From Heliopora coerulea (lineage: Eukaryota > Cnidaria > Anthozoa > Scleralcyonacea > Helioporidae), in NCBI GenBank assembly GCA_030142905.1, contig JASJOG010000139.1:702501-766500 (forward strand): a stretch of 64,000 nucleotides of DNA, in the 5' to 3' direction. Below the pieces are notes generated by a model. It was not told the DNA's origin. It ran no database searches and was given only the letters and a program-made list of their open reading frames with translations. Position numbers and translations under genes: made by a program. Of the stretch, positions 40,636 to 54,500 are shown piece by piece; the first letter of the stretch is position 1, and every line of letters starts with the position of its first letter.

Positions 40636-43600
40636 TGATCGAATATTTCTAAAATGGTCTTATCCACTCAAATATCATAAAAAAACCCGAATTTCTTATA
40701 TTCGACGACTTGCTCTAAAAGTTTCTGAAACTCGTCAAAAACGCTTTATCTCGACGAGATAAGACTATAGAGTTAGTTGCATTTGTGGAAAGTTTGCGAA
40801 ACTTCGCCAATGCTTGTAAAATGATGTTTTCGGATGAGGCTACAGGATAAAAGCGTTAGTTCATAGATTGGAGACGTATTTTAGAAAGTATGGCAACGTG
40901 CTGAAATCTGGCTATTAAGCGTAGTAAGTTAAAAGCCTTAAGTATAGCTAGAAACCGGTGAATTCCAAAAACGTGTGCTAAATTTACCGAATATTTCTAA
41001 AATGCTCTTTTCCACCAAAATATCATAAAATAAACCGAATTTCATTGATTCGACGACTTGCTCTAAAAGTTTCTGAAACTCGTCAAAAACGCTTTATCTC
41101 GACGAGATAAGTCGATTGAGTTAGTTGCATTTGTGGAAAGTTTGCGAAACTTCGCCAATTCTAGTAAAATGATATTTTCGGGTCAGGCTACAGGATAAAA
41201 GCGTTAGTTCATGGATTGGAGACGTATTTTAGAAAGTATGGCAACGTGCTGAAATCTGGCCCTTAAGCCTTATACGTTAAAAGCCATAAGTATAGCTTAA
41301 AACAGGTGAAATCCAAAAACGTGTGGTAAACTTACCGAATATTTCTAAAATGCTCTTTTCCACCCAAACATCATAAAACAAACCGAATTTTGTTGATTCG
41401 ACGAGATAGTATCAAAATTTTTGAAACTCGCCATAAGTTCTTTATCTCGACGAGATAAGACGATTAGTAAAAGGAACAGTGTAACGGTTGTGGCTTGAGT
41501 TAGTGGCATTATTTTAAAGTTTCCGAAACTTCGCCAATGCTTGTAAAATTATGTTTTCGGGACAGAAGAGAGGTTAAAAGCATTAGTTCATGGATTGGAG
41601 TTGTATTTTAAAAAATATGACAATGTCCTTAAATCTGTCCATTAAGCCTTATAAGTTAAAAGCCAGAAGCATACCAGGAAGGAAGTGAAAACCAAATAGG
41701 TGTGCAAAACTGATCGAATATTTCTAAAATGGTCTTATCCTCCCAAATATCATAAAAAAACCCGAATTTCTTAAATACGACGATTTGCTCTAAAAGTTTC
41801 TAAAACTCGTCAAAAACGCTTTATCTCGACGAGATAAGTCGATTGAGTCAGTTACATTTGTGGAAATTTGCGAAACTTCGCCAATTCTTGTAAAATGATC
41901 TTTTCGGATCAGGCTACAGGATAAAAGCGTTAGTTCATGGATTGGAGACGTATTTTAGAAAGTATGGCAACGTGCTGAAATCTGGCCCTTGAGCCTTATA
42001 CGTTAAAAGCCATAAGTATAGCTAGAAACAGGTGAAATCCAAAAACGTGTGCTAAACTTTCTGAATATTTCTAAAATGCTCTTTTCCACCCAAACATCAT
42101 AATACAAACCGATTTTCGTTGATTCGACGAGATAATCTCAAAATTTTTGAAACTCGCCATAAGTGCTCTATCTCAACGAGATAAGACGATTAGTAAAAGG
42201 AACAGTGTAACGGTTGTGGCTTCAGTTAATTTCATTTGTTTACAGTTTGCGAAACTTCGCCAATGCTTGTAAAATTATGTTTTCGGACGGAAGAAAGGAT
42301 AAAAGCATTAGTTCATGGATTGGAGTTGTATTTTAAAAAATATGACAATGTCCTTAAATCTGTCACTTAAGCTTTATAAGTTAAAAGCCATAAGCATACC
42401 AGGAAGGAAGTGAAAACCAAAAACGTGTGCTAAACTTACCGAATATTTCTAAATTGCTCTTTTCCACCCAAATATCATAAAATATACCGAATTTCGTTGA
42501 TTCAACGACTTGCTCTAAAAGTTTCTGAAACTCGTCAAAAACGCTTTATTTCGACGAGATAAGACGATTGAGTTAGTTGCTTTTGTGGAAAGTTTGCGAA
42601 ACTTGGCCAATGCTTGTAAAATGATCTTTTCGGGTCAGGCTACAAGATAAAAGCGTTAGTTCATGGATTGGAGACGTATTTTAGAAAGTATGGCAACGTG
42701 CTGAAATCTGGCCTTTAAGCCTTATACGTTAAAAACCAGAAGCATACCATGAAGGAAGTGAAATCCAAATAGGTGTGCAAAACTGATCGAATATTTCTAA
42801 AATGGTCTTATCCACCCAAATATCATAAAAAAACCCGAATTTCGTTTATTCGACGACTTGCTCTAAAAGTTTCTGAAACTCGTCAAAAACGCTTTATCTC
42901 GACGAGATAAGACGATTGAGTTAGTTACATTTGTGGAAAGTTTGCGAAACTTCGCCAATGCTTGTAAAATGATCTTTTCGGGTCAGGCTACAAGATAAAA
43001 GCGTTAGTTCATGGATTGGAGACGTATTTTAGAAAGTATGGCAACGTGCTGAAATCTGGCCCTTAAGCCTTATACGTTAAAAGCCATAAGTATAGCTAGA
43101 AACAGGTGAATTCCAAAAACGTATGCTAAACTTACCGAATATTTCTAAAATGCTCTTTTCCACCCAAATATCATAAAACAAACCGAATTTCGTTGATTCG
43201 ACGAGATAATCTCAAAATTTTTGAAACTCGCCATAAGTGCTCTATCTCGACGAGATAAGACGATTAGTAAAAGGAACAGTGTAACGGTTGTGGCTTGAGT
43301 TAGTTGCATTTCTGGAAATTTCCAAAACTTCTCCAATGCTTGTAAAATGATGTTTTCGGGACAGAAGAGAGGATAAAAGCATTAGTTCATGGATTGGAGT
43401 TGTATTTTAAAAAATATGACAATGTCCTTAAATCTGTTCTTTAAACCTTATATGTTAAAAACCAGAAGCATACCATGAAGGAAGTGAAAACCAAATAGGT
43501 GTGCAAAACTGACCAAATATTTCCAAAATGGTCTTATCCACCCAAATATAATAAAAAAACCCGAATTTCGTATATTCGACGACTTGCTCTACAAGTTTCT

Positions 43601-46600
43601 GAAACTCGTCAAAAACGCTTTATCTCGACGAGATAAGACGATTGAGTTAGTTGCATTTGTGGAAAGTTTACAAAACTTCGCCAATGCTTGTAAAATGATC
43701 TTTTCGAGTCAGGCTACAAGATAAAAGCGTTAGTTCATGGATTGGAGACTTATTTTAGAAAGTATGGCAACGTGCTGAAATCTGGCTCTTAAGCCTTACA
43801 GGTTAAAAGCCTTAAGTATTGCTAGAAATCTCTGAATTCCAAAAACGTGTGCTAAACTTACCGAATATTTCTAAAATGCTCTATTCCACCCAAATATCAT
43901 AAAATATACCGAATTTCATTGATTCGAAGACTTGCTCTAAAAGTTTCTGAAACTCGTCAAAAACGCTTTATTTCGACGAGATAAGACGATTGAGTTAGTT
44001 GCATTTGTCGAAAGTTTGCGAAACTTTGCCAATGCTTGTAAAATGATCTTTTCGGATCAGGCTAAAGGATAAAAGCATTAGTTCATGGATAGGAGACGTA
44101 TTTTAGAAAGTATGGTAACGTGCTGAAATCTGGCCCTTAACCTTATACGTTAAAAGCCATAAGTATAGCTAGAAACAGGTGAAATCCAAAAACGTGTACT
44201 AAACTTACCGAATATTTCTAAAATGCTCTTTTCCACCCAAACATCATAAAACAAAACGAATTTCGTTGATTCGACGAGATAATCTCAAAATTTTTGAAAC
44301 TCGCCTTAAGTGCTCTATCTCGACGAGATAAGACGATTAGTTAAAGGAACAATGTAACGGTTGTGGCTTGAGTTAGTTGCATTTGTGGAAAGTTTGCGAA
44401 ACTTTGCCAATGCTTGTAAAATGATGCTTTCGGGTCAGAGGGGAGAATAAAAGCATTAGTTCATGAATTGGAATTGTATTTTAAAAAATATGACAATGTC
44501 CTTAAATCTGTCCCTTATGCCTTATACGTTAATAGCCAGAAGCATACCATGAAGGAAGTGAAAACCAAATAGGTGTTCAAAACTGACCGAATATTTCTAA
44601 AATGGTCTTATCCACTCAAATATCATAAAAAAACCCGAATTTCATATATTCGACGACTTGCTCTACAAGTTTCTGAAACTCGTCAAAAACGCTTTATTTC
44701 GACGAGATAAGACGATTGAGTTAGTTGCATTTGTGGAAAGTTTACAAAACTTCGCCAATGCTTGTAAAATGATGTTTTCGGATCAGGCTACAGGATAAAA
44801 GCGTTAGTTCATGGATTGGAGATGTATTTTAGAAAGTATGGCAACGTGCTGAAATCTGGCTCTTGAGACTTATACGTTAAAAGCCATAAGTATATCTAGA
44901 AACAGGTGAATTACAAAAACGTGTGCTAAACTTACCGAATATTTCTAAAATGCTCTTTTCCACCCAAACATCATAAAACAAACCGAATTTCGTTGATTCG
45001 ACGAGATAATCTCAAAATTTTTGAAACTCGCCATAAGTGCTCTATCTCGACGAGATAAGACGATTAGTAAAAGGAACAGTGTAACGGTTGTGGCTTCAGT
45101 TAGTTGCATTTGTGGAAAGTTTGCGAAACTTTGCCAATGCTTGTAAAATGATGTTTTCGGGTCAGAAGGGAGGATAAAAGCATTAGTTCATGGATTGGAG
45201 TTGTATTTTAAAAAATATGACAATGTCCTTAAATCTGTCCCTTAAGCCTTATACGTTAAAAGGCAGAAGCATACCATGAAGGAAGTGAAAACCAAATAGG
45301 TGTGCAAAACTGACCGAATATTTCTAAAATGGTCTTATCCACCCAAATATCATAAAAAAACCCGAATTTCGTTTATTCGACGACTTGCTCTAAAAGTTTC
45401 TGAAACTCGTCAAAAACGCTTTATCTCGACGAGATAATACGATTGAGTTAGTTGCATTTGTGGAAAGTTTGCGAAACTTCGCCAATGCTTGTAAAATGAT
45501 GTTTTCGGATCAGGCTACAGGATAAAAGCGTTAGTTCATGGATTGGAGACGTATTTTAGAAAATATGGCAACGTGTTTAAATCTGGCCCTTGAGCCTTAT
45601 ACGTTAAAAGCCATAAGTATAGCTAGAAACCTCTGAATTCCAAAAACGTTTGCTAAACTTACCGAATATTTCTAAAATGCTCTTTTCCACAAAAATATCA
45701 TAAAATAAACCGAATTTCATTGATTCGACGACTTGCTCTAAAAGTTTCTGAAACTCGTCAAAAACGCTTTATCTCGACGAGATAAGACGATTGAGTTAGT
45801 TGCATTTGTGGAAAGTTTGCGAAACTTCGCCAATGCTTGTAAAATGATGTTTTCGGATCAGGCTACAGGATAAAAGCGTTAGTTCATGGATTGGAGACGT
45901 ATTTTAGAAAGTATGGCAACGTGCTGAAATCTGGCTCTTAAGCCTTATACGTTAAAAGCCATAAATAGAGCTTGAAAAAGGTGAAATCCAAAAACGTGTG
46001 CTAAACTTACCGAATATTTCTAAAATGCTCTTTTCCTCCCAAATATAAAATAAACCGAATTTCGTTGATTCGACGACTTGCTCTAAAAGTTTCTGAAACT
46101 CGTCAAAAACGCTTTATCTCGACGAGATAAGACGATTGAGTTAGTTGCATTTGTGGAAAGTTTGCGAAACTTCACCAATGCTTGTAAAACGAACTTTTCG
46201 GGACAGGAAACAGGATAAAACAGTTAGTTCATGGATTGGAGACATATTTTAGAAATTATGGCAACGTGCTGAAATCTGGCACTTAAGCCTTATACGTTAA
46301 AAGCCATAAGTATAGCTAGAAACAGGTGAAATCCAAAAACGTGTTCTAAACTTACCGAATATTTCTAAAATGCTCTTTTCCACCCAAACATCATAAAACA
46401 AACCGAATTTCATTGATTCGACGACTTGCTCTAAAAGTTTCTGAAACTCGTCAAAAACGCTTTATCTCGACGAGATAAGACGATTGAGTTAGTTGCATTT
46501 GTGGAAAGTTTGCGAAACTTCTCCAATGCTTGTAAAACGAACTTTTCGGGACAGGAAACAGGATAAAACTGTTAGTTCATGGATTGGAGACTTATTTTAG

Positions 46601-47730
46601 AAAGTATGGCAACGTGTTTAAATCTGGCCCTTGAGCCTTATACGTTAAAAGCCATAAGTATAGCTAGAAACAGGTGAAATCCAAAAACGTGTGCTAAACT
46701 TACCAAATATTTCTAAAATGCTCTTCTCCACCCAAACATCATAATACAAACCGATTTTCGTTGATTCGACGAGATAATCTCTAAAGTTTTGAAACTCGCC
46801 ATAAGTGCTCTATCTCGACGAGATAAGACGATTAGTAAAAGGAACAGTGTAACGGTTCTGACTTGAGTTAGTTGCATTTGTGGAAAGTTTGCGAAACTTT
46901 GCCAATGCTTGTAAAATGATGTTTTCGGGACTGAAGAGAGGATAAAAGCATTAGTTCATGGATTGGAGTTGTATTTTAAAAAATATGACAATGTCCTTAA
47001 ATCTGTCCCTTAAGCCTTTTAAGTTAAAATCAATTAAGCATACCAGGGAGGAAGTGAAAACCAAATAGGTGTGCAAAACTGACCAAATATTTCTAAAATA
47101 GTCTTATCCACTCAAATATCATAAAAAAATCCGAATTTCGTATATTAGACGACTTGCTCTAAAAGTTTCTGAAATTCGTCAAAAACGCTTTATCTTGACG
47201 GGATAAGACGATTGAGTTAGTTGCATTTGTGGAAAGTTTGCGAAACTTCGCCAAAGCTTGTAAAATGATCTTTTCCGGTCAGGCTACAAGATAAAAGCGT
47301 TAGTTCATGGATTGGAGACGTATTTTAGAAAGTATGGCAACGTGCTGAAATCTGGCCTTTAAGCCTTATACGTTAAAAACCAGAAGCATACCATGAAGGA
47401 AGTGAAAACCAAATAAGTGTGCAAAACTGATCGAATATTTATAAAATGGTCTTATCCACCCAAATATCATAAAAAAACCCGAATTTCGATTATTCGACGA
47501 CTTGCTCTAAAAGTTTCTGAAACTCGTCAAAAACGCTTTATCACGACGAGATAAGACGATTGAGTTAGTTACATTTGTCGAAAGTTTGCGAAACTTCGCC
47601 AATGCTTGTAAAATGATCTTTTCGGGTCAGGCTACAAGATAAAAGCGTTAGTTCATGGATTGGAGACGTATTTTAGAAAGTATGGCAACGTGCTGAAATC
47701 TGGCCCTTAAGCCTTATACGTTAAAAGCCA

Positions 47731-50700
47731 TAGGTATAGTTAGAAACAATTGAAATCCAAAAACTTGTACTAAACTTACCGAATATTTCTAAAATGCTCT
47801 TTTCCACCCAAACATCATAAAACAAACCGAATTTCGTTGATTCGACGAGATAATCTCAAAATTTTTGAAACTCGCCATAAGTGCTCTATCTCGACGAGAT
47901 AAGACGATTTGTAAAAAGAATAGTGTAATGGTTGTGGCTTGTGTTAGTTGCATTTATGGAAAGTTTGCGAAACTTCGCCAATGCTTGTAAAATGATCTTT
48001 TCGGGACAGAAGAGAGGATAAAAGCATTATTTCATGGATTGGAGTTGTATTTTAAAAAATATGACAATGTCCTTATATCTGTCCCTTAAACCTTATACGT
48101 TTAAAGCCATAAGTATAACTAGAAACAGGTGAAATCCAAAAACGTGAGCTAAACTTACCAAATATTTCTAAATTCCTCTTTTCTACCAAAATATCATAAA
48201 AAAACAAGAATTTCTTATTTTCTAGGACTTGTTCTACAAGTTTCTGAAACTCGTCAAAAACGCTTTATCTCGACGAGATAAGACGATTGAGTTAGTTGCA
48301 TTTGTGGAAAGTTTGCGAAACTTCGCCAATGCTTGTAAAATGATCTTTTCTGGTCAGGCTAAAAGATAAAAGCGTTAGTTCATGGATTGGAGACGTATTT
48401 TAGAAAGTATGGCAACATGCTGAAATCTGGCCCTTAAGACTTATACGTTAAAAACTAGAAGCATACCATGAAGGAAGTGGAAACCAAATAGGTGTGCAAA
48501 ACTTACCGAATATTTCTAAAATGGTCTTATCCACCCAAATATCATAAAAAAACCACGAATTTCGTTTATTCGAGGACTTGCTCTAAAAGTTTCTGAAACT
48601 CGTCAAAAACGCTTTATCTCGACGTAATAAGACGATTGAGTTAGTTGCATTTGTGGAAAGTTTGCGAAACTTCGCCAATGCTTGTAAAATGATCTTTTTA
48701 GGTCAGGCTACAAGATAAAAGAGTTAGTTCATGGATTGGAGACGTATTTTAGAAAGTATGGCAACGTGCTGAAATCTGGCCCTTAACCTTATACGTTAAA
48801 AGCCATAAGTATAGCTAGAAACAGGTGAAATCCAAAAACGTGTACTAAACTTACCGAATATTTCTAAAATGATCTTTTCCACTCAAATATCATAAAAAAC
48901 CCCGAATTTCGTTTATTCGAGGACTTGCTCTAAAAGTTTCTGAAACTCGTCGAAAACTCTTTATCTCGACGAGATAAGACTATAGAGTTAGTTGCATTTG
49001 TGGAAAGTTTGCAAAACTTCGCCAATGCTTGTAAAATGATGTTTTCGGGTAGGCTACAAGATAAAAGCGTTAGTTCATGGATTGAAGACGTATTTTAGAA
49101 AGTATGGCAACGTGCTGAAATCTGGCCCTTAAGCCTTATACGTTAAAAGCCTTAAGTATAGCTAGAAACCTCTGAATTCCAAAAACGTGAGCTAAACTTA
49201 CCGAATATTTCTAAAATGCTCTTTTCCACCAAAATATCATAAAATAAACCGAATTTCGTTGATTCGACGACTTGCTCTAAAAGTTTCTGAAACTTGTCAA
49301 AAACGCTTTATTTCGACGAGATAAGACGATTGAGTTAGTTGCATTTGTGGAAAGTTTGCGAAACTTCGCCAATGCTTGTAAGATGATCTTTTCGGATCAG
49401 GCTACAATATAAAAGCGTTAGTTCATGGATTGGAGACGTATTTTAAAAAGTATGGCAACGTGCTGAAATCTGGCCCTTAAGCCTTATACGTTAAAAGCCA
49501 TAAGTATAGCTTGAAACAGGTGAAATCCAAAAACGTGTGCTAAACTTACCGAATATTTCTAAAATGCTCTTTTCCACCCAAACATAATAAAACAAAATGA
49601 ATATCGTTGATTCGACGAGATAATCTCAAAATTTTTGAAACTCGCCATAAGTGCTCTATCTCGAAGAGATAAGACGATTAGTAAAAGGAACAGTGTAACG
49701 GTTCTGACTTGAGTTAGTTGCATTTGTGGAAAGTTTGCGAAACTTTGCCAATGCTTGTAAAATGATGTTTTCGGGTCAGAAGGGAGGATAAAAGCATTAG
49801 TTCATGGATTGGAGTTGTATTTTAAAAAATATGACAATGTCCTTAAATCTGTCCCTTAAGCCTTATACGTTAAAAGCCAGAAGCATACCATGAAGGAAGT
49901 GAAAACCAAATAGGTGTGCAAAACTGACCGAATATTTCTAAAATGGTCTTATCCACTCAAATATCATAAAAAATCCCGAATTTCATAAATTCGACGATTT
50001 GTCTAAAAGTTTCTGAAACTCGTCAAAAACGCTTTATCTCGACGAGATAATACGATTGAGTTAGTTGCATTTGTGGAAAGTTTGCGAAACTTCGCCAATG
50101 CTTGAAAAATGATCTTTTCGGATTAGGCTACAAGATAAAAGCGTTAGTTCATGGATTGGAGACGTATTTTAGAAAGTATGGCAACGTGCTGAAATCTGGC
50201 TCGTAAGCCTTATACGTTAAAAGCCATAAGTATAGCTAGAAACCGGTGAAATCCAAAAACGTGTGCTAAACTTACCGAATATTTCTAAAATGCTCTTTTC
50301 CACCCAAATATCATAAAATAAACTGAATTTCGTTGATTCGACGACTTGCTCTAAAAGTTTCTGAAACTTGTCAAAAACGCTTTATTTCGACGAGATAAGA
50401 CGATTGAGTTATTTGCATTTGTCGAAAGTTTGCGAAACTTCGCCAATGCTTGTAAAATGATCTTTTCGGATCAGGCTACAGGATAAAAGCATTAGTTCAT
50501 GGATTGGAGACGTATTTTAGAAAGTATGGTAACGTGCTGAAATCTGGCCCTTAACCTTATACGTTAAAAGCCATAAGTAGAGCTAGAAACAGGTGAAATC
50601 CAAAAACGTGTACTAAACTTACCGAATATTTCTAAAATGCTCTTTTCCACCCAAACATCATAAAACAAACCGAATTTCGTTGATTCGACGAGATAATCTC

Positions 50701-51560
50701 AAAATTTTTGAAACTCGCCATAAGTGCCCTATCTCGACGAGATAAGAAGATTAGTAAAAGGAACAGTGTAACGGTTGTGGCTTGAGTTAGTTGCATTTGT
50801 TTAAAGTTTGCGAAACTTCGCCAATGCTTGTAAAATGATGTTTTTGGGTCAGGCTACAGGATAAAAGCGTTAGTTCATGGATTGGAGACGTATTTTAGAA
50901 AGTATGGCAACGTGCTGAAATCTGTTCCTTAAGCTTTATACGTTAAAAGCCATAAGTATAGCTAGAAACAGGTGAAATCCAAAAACGTGTTCTAAACTTA
51001 CCGAATATTTCTAAAATGCTCTTTTCCACCCAAACATCATAAAACAAACCGAATTTCGTTGATTCGACGAGATAATCTCAAAATTTTTGAAACTCGCCAT
51101 AAGTGCTCTATCTCGACGAGATAAGACGATTAGTAAAAGGAACAGTGTAACGGTTCTGACTTGAGTTAGTTGCATTTGTGGAAAGTTTGCGAAACTTTGC
51201 CAATACTTGTAAAATGATGTTTTCGGGTCAGAAAGGAGGATAAAAGCATTAGTTCATGGATTGGAGTTGTATTTTAAAAAATATGAAAATTTCCTTAAAT
51301 CTGTCCCTTAAGCCTTATACGTTAAAAGCCAGAAGCATACCATGAAGGAAGTGAAAACCAAATAGGTGTGAAAAACTTACCGAATATTCAAAAATGGTCT
51401 TATCCACCCAAATATCATAAAAAAACCCCGAATTTCGTTTATTCGACGACTTGCTCTAAAAGTTTCTGAAACTCGTCAAAAACGCTTTATCTCGACGTGA
51501 TAAGACGATTGAGTTAGTTGCATTTGTGGAAAGTTTGCGAAACTTCGCCAATGCTTGTAT
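47731..51560 (+). repeat. Satellite segmental duplication C, copy 1
   Basis: Matches 59232-60477 (offset 11501) and then 61205-63788 (offset 12228). Markers are TAGGTATAGTTAG (47731) and GACTATAGAGTTAG (48978). Confidence 0.82.
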
Positions 51561-54500
51561 AATGATCTTTTCGGGTCATGCTACAAGATAAAAGCGTTAG
51601 TTCATGGATTGGAGACATATTTTAGAAATTATGGCAACGTGCTGAAATCTTGCACTTAAGCCTTATACGTTAAAAGCCTTAAGTATAGCTAGAAACAGGT
51701 GAAATCCAAAAACGTGTGCTAAACTTACCAAATATTTCTAAATTGCTCTTTTCCACCAAAATATTATAAAAAAACCCGAATTTCTTATGTTCAATGAATT
51801 GCTCTAAACGTTTCTGAAATTCGTCAAAAACGCTTTATCTCGACGTGATAAGACGATTGAGTTAGTTGCATTTGTGGAAAGTTTGCGAAACTTCGCCAAT
51901 GCTTGTAAAATGAACTTTTCGGGATAGGAAACTGGATAAAAGCGTTAGTTCATGGATTGGAGACATATTTTAGAAAATATGGCAACGTGCTGAAATCTGG
52001 CCCTTAAGCCTTATACGTTAAAAACCAGAAGCATACCTTGAAGGAAGTGAAAACCAAATAGGTGTGCAAAACTTACCGAATATTTCTAAAATGGTCTTAT
52101 CCACCCAAATATCATAAAAAAACCCCGAATTTCGTTTATTCGACGACTTGCTCTAAAAGTTTCTGAAACTCGTCAAAAACGCTTTATCTCGACGTGATAA
52201 GACGATTGAGTTTGTTGCATTTGTGGAAAGTTTGCGAAACTTCGCCAATGCTTGTAAAATGATGTTTTCGGGTCAAGCTACAAGATAAAAGAGTTAGTTC
52301 ATGGATTGGAGACGTATTTTAGAAAGTATGGCAACGTGCTGAAATCTGGCCCTTAACCTTTTACGTTAAAAGCCATAAGTATAGCTAGAAACAGGTGAAA
52401 TCCAAAAACGTGTACTAAACTTACCGAATATTTCTAAAATGCTCTTTTCCACCCAAACATCATAAAACAAACCGAATTTCGTTGATTCGACGAGATAATC
52501 TCAAAATTTTTGAAACTCGCCATAAGTTCTCTATCTCGACGAGATAAGACGATTAGTAAAAGGAACAGTGTAACGGTTCTGACTTGAGTTAGTTGCATTT
52601 GTGGAAAGTTTGCGAAACTTTGCCAATGCTTGTAAATTGATGTTTTCGGGTCAGGCTACAGGATAAAAGCGTTAGTTAATGGGTTGGAGACGTATTTTAG
52701 AAAGTATGGCAACGTGCTGAAATCTGGCACTTAAGCCTTATACGTTAAAAGCCATAAGTATAGCTAGAAACAGGTGAAATCCAAAAACGTGTGCTAAACT
52801 TACCGAATATTTCTAAAATGCTCTTTTCCACACAAACATCATAATAGAAACCGAATTTCGTTGATTCGAAGAGATTATCTCAAAAGTTTTGAAACTTGCC
52901 ATAAGTGCTCTATCTCGACGAGATAAGACGATTAGTAAAAGGAACAGTGTAACGGTTCTGACTTGAGTTAGTTGCATTTGTGGAAAGTTTGCGAAACTTC
53001 GCCAATGCTTGTAAAATGATGTTTTCGGGACGGAAGAAAGGATAAAAGCATTAGTTCATTTTTTGGAGTTGTATTTTAAAAAATATGACAATGTCCTTAA
53101 ATCTGTCACTTAAGCTTTATAATTTTAAAGCCATAAGCATACCAGGAAGGAAGTGAAAACCAAAAACGTGTGCTAAACTTACCGAATATTTCTAAATTGC
53201 TCTTTTCCACCCAAACATCTTAAAACAAACCGAATTTCGTTGATTCGACGAGATAATCTCAAAATTTTTGAAACTCGCCATAAGTGCTCTATCTCGACGA
53301 GATAAGACGATTAGTAAAAGGAACAGTGTAACGGTTGTGGCTTCAGTTAGTTGCATTTGTTTAAAGTTGCCGAAACTTCGCCAATGCTTGTAAAATTATG
53401 TTTTCCGGACGGAAGAAAGGATAAAAGCATTAGTTCATGGATTGGAGTTGTATTTTAAAAAATATGACAATTTCCTTAAATCTGTCACTTAAGCTTTATA
53501 AGTTAAAAGCCATAAGCATACCAGGAAGGAAGTGAAAACCAAAAACGTGTGCTAAACTTACCGAATATTTCTAAATTGCTCTTTTCCACCCAAATATCAT
53601 AAAATAAACCGAATTTCGTTGATTCGACGACTTGCTCTAAAAGTTTCTGAAACTCGTCAAAAACGCTTTATTTCGACGAGATAAGACGATTGAGTTAGTT
53701 GCATTTGTGGAAAGTTTGCGAAACTTCGCCAATGCTTGTAAAATGATCTTTTCGGATCAGGCTACAGGATAAAAGCGTTAGTTCATGGATTGGAGACGTA
53801 TTTTAGAAAGTATGGCAACGTGCTGAAATCTGGCTCTTAACCTTATACGTTAAAAGCCATAAGTATAGCTAGAAACAGGTGAAATCCAAAAACGTGTGCT
53901 AAAATTTCCGAATATTTCTAAAATGCTCTTTTCCATCCAAACATCATAAAACAAACCGAATTTCGTTGATTCGACGAGATAATCTCAAAATTTTTGAAAC
54001 TCGCCATAAGTGCTCTATCTCGACGAGATAAGACGATTAGTAAAAAGAACAGTGTAATGGTTGTGGCTTGAGTTAGTTGCATTTGTGGAAAGTTTGCGAA
54101 ACTTTGCCAATGCTTGTAAATTGATGTTTTCGGGTCAGGCTACAGGATAAAAGCGTTAGTTCATGGATTGGAGACGTATTTTAGAAAGTATGGCAACGTG
54201 CTGAAATCTGGCACTTAAGCCTTATACGTTAAAAGCCATAAGTATAGCTAGAAACAGGTGAAATCCAAAAACGTGTGCTAAACTTACCGAATATTTCTAA
54301 AATGCTCTTTTCCACACAAACATCATAATAGAAACCGAATTTCGTAGATTCGAAGAGATTATCTCAAAAGTTTTAAAACTTGCCATAAGTGCTCTATCTC
54401 GACGAGATAAGACGATTAGTAAAAGGAACAGTGTAACGGTTCTGACTTGAGTTAGTTGCATTTGTGGAAAGTTTGCGAAACTTCGCCAATGCTTGTAAAA

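Noticed and set aside
43145..43336. 63-codon frame in the large array, and a 112-codon frame at 60654-60992
   Set aside because: Chance openings in satellite monomers, not kept in adjacent units.
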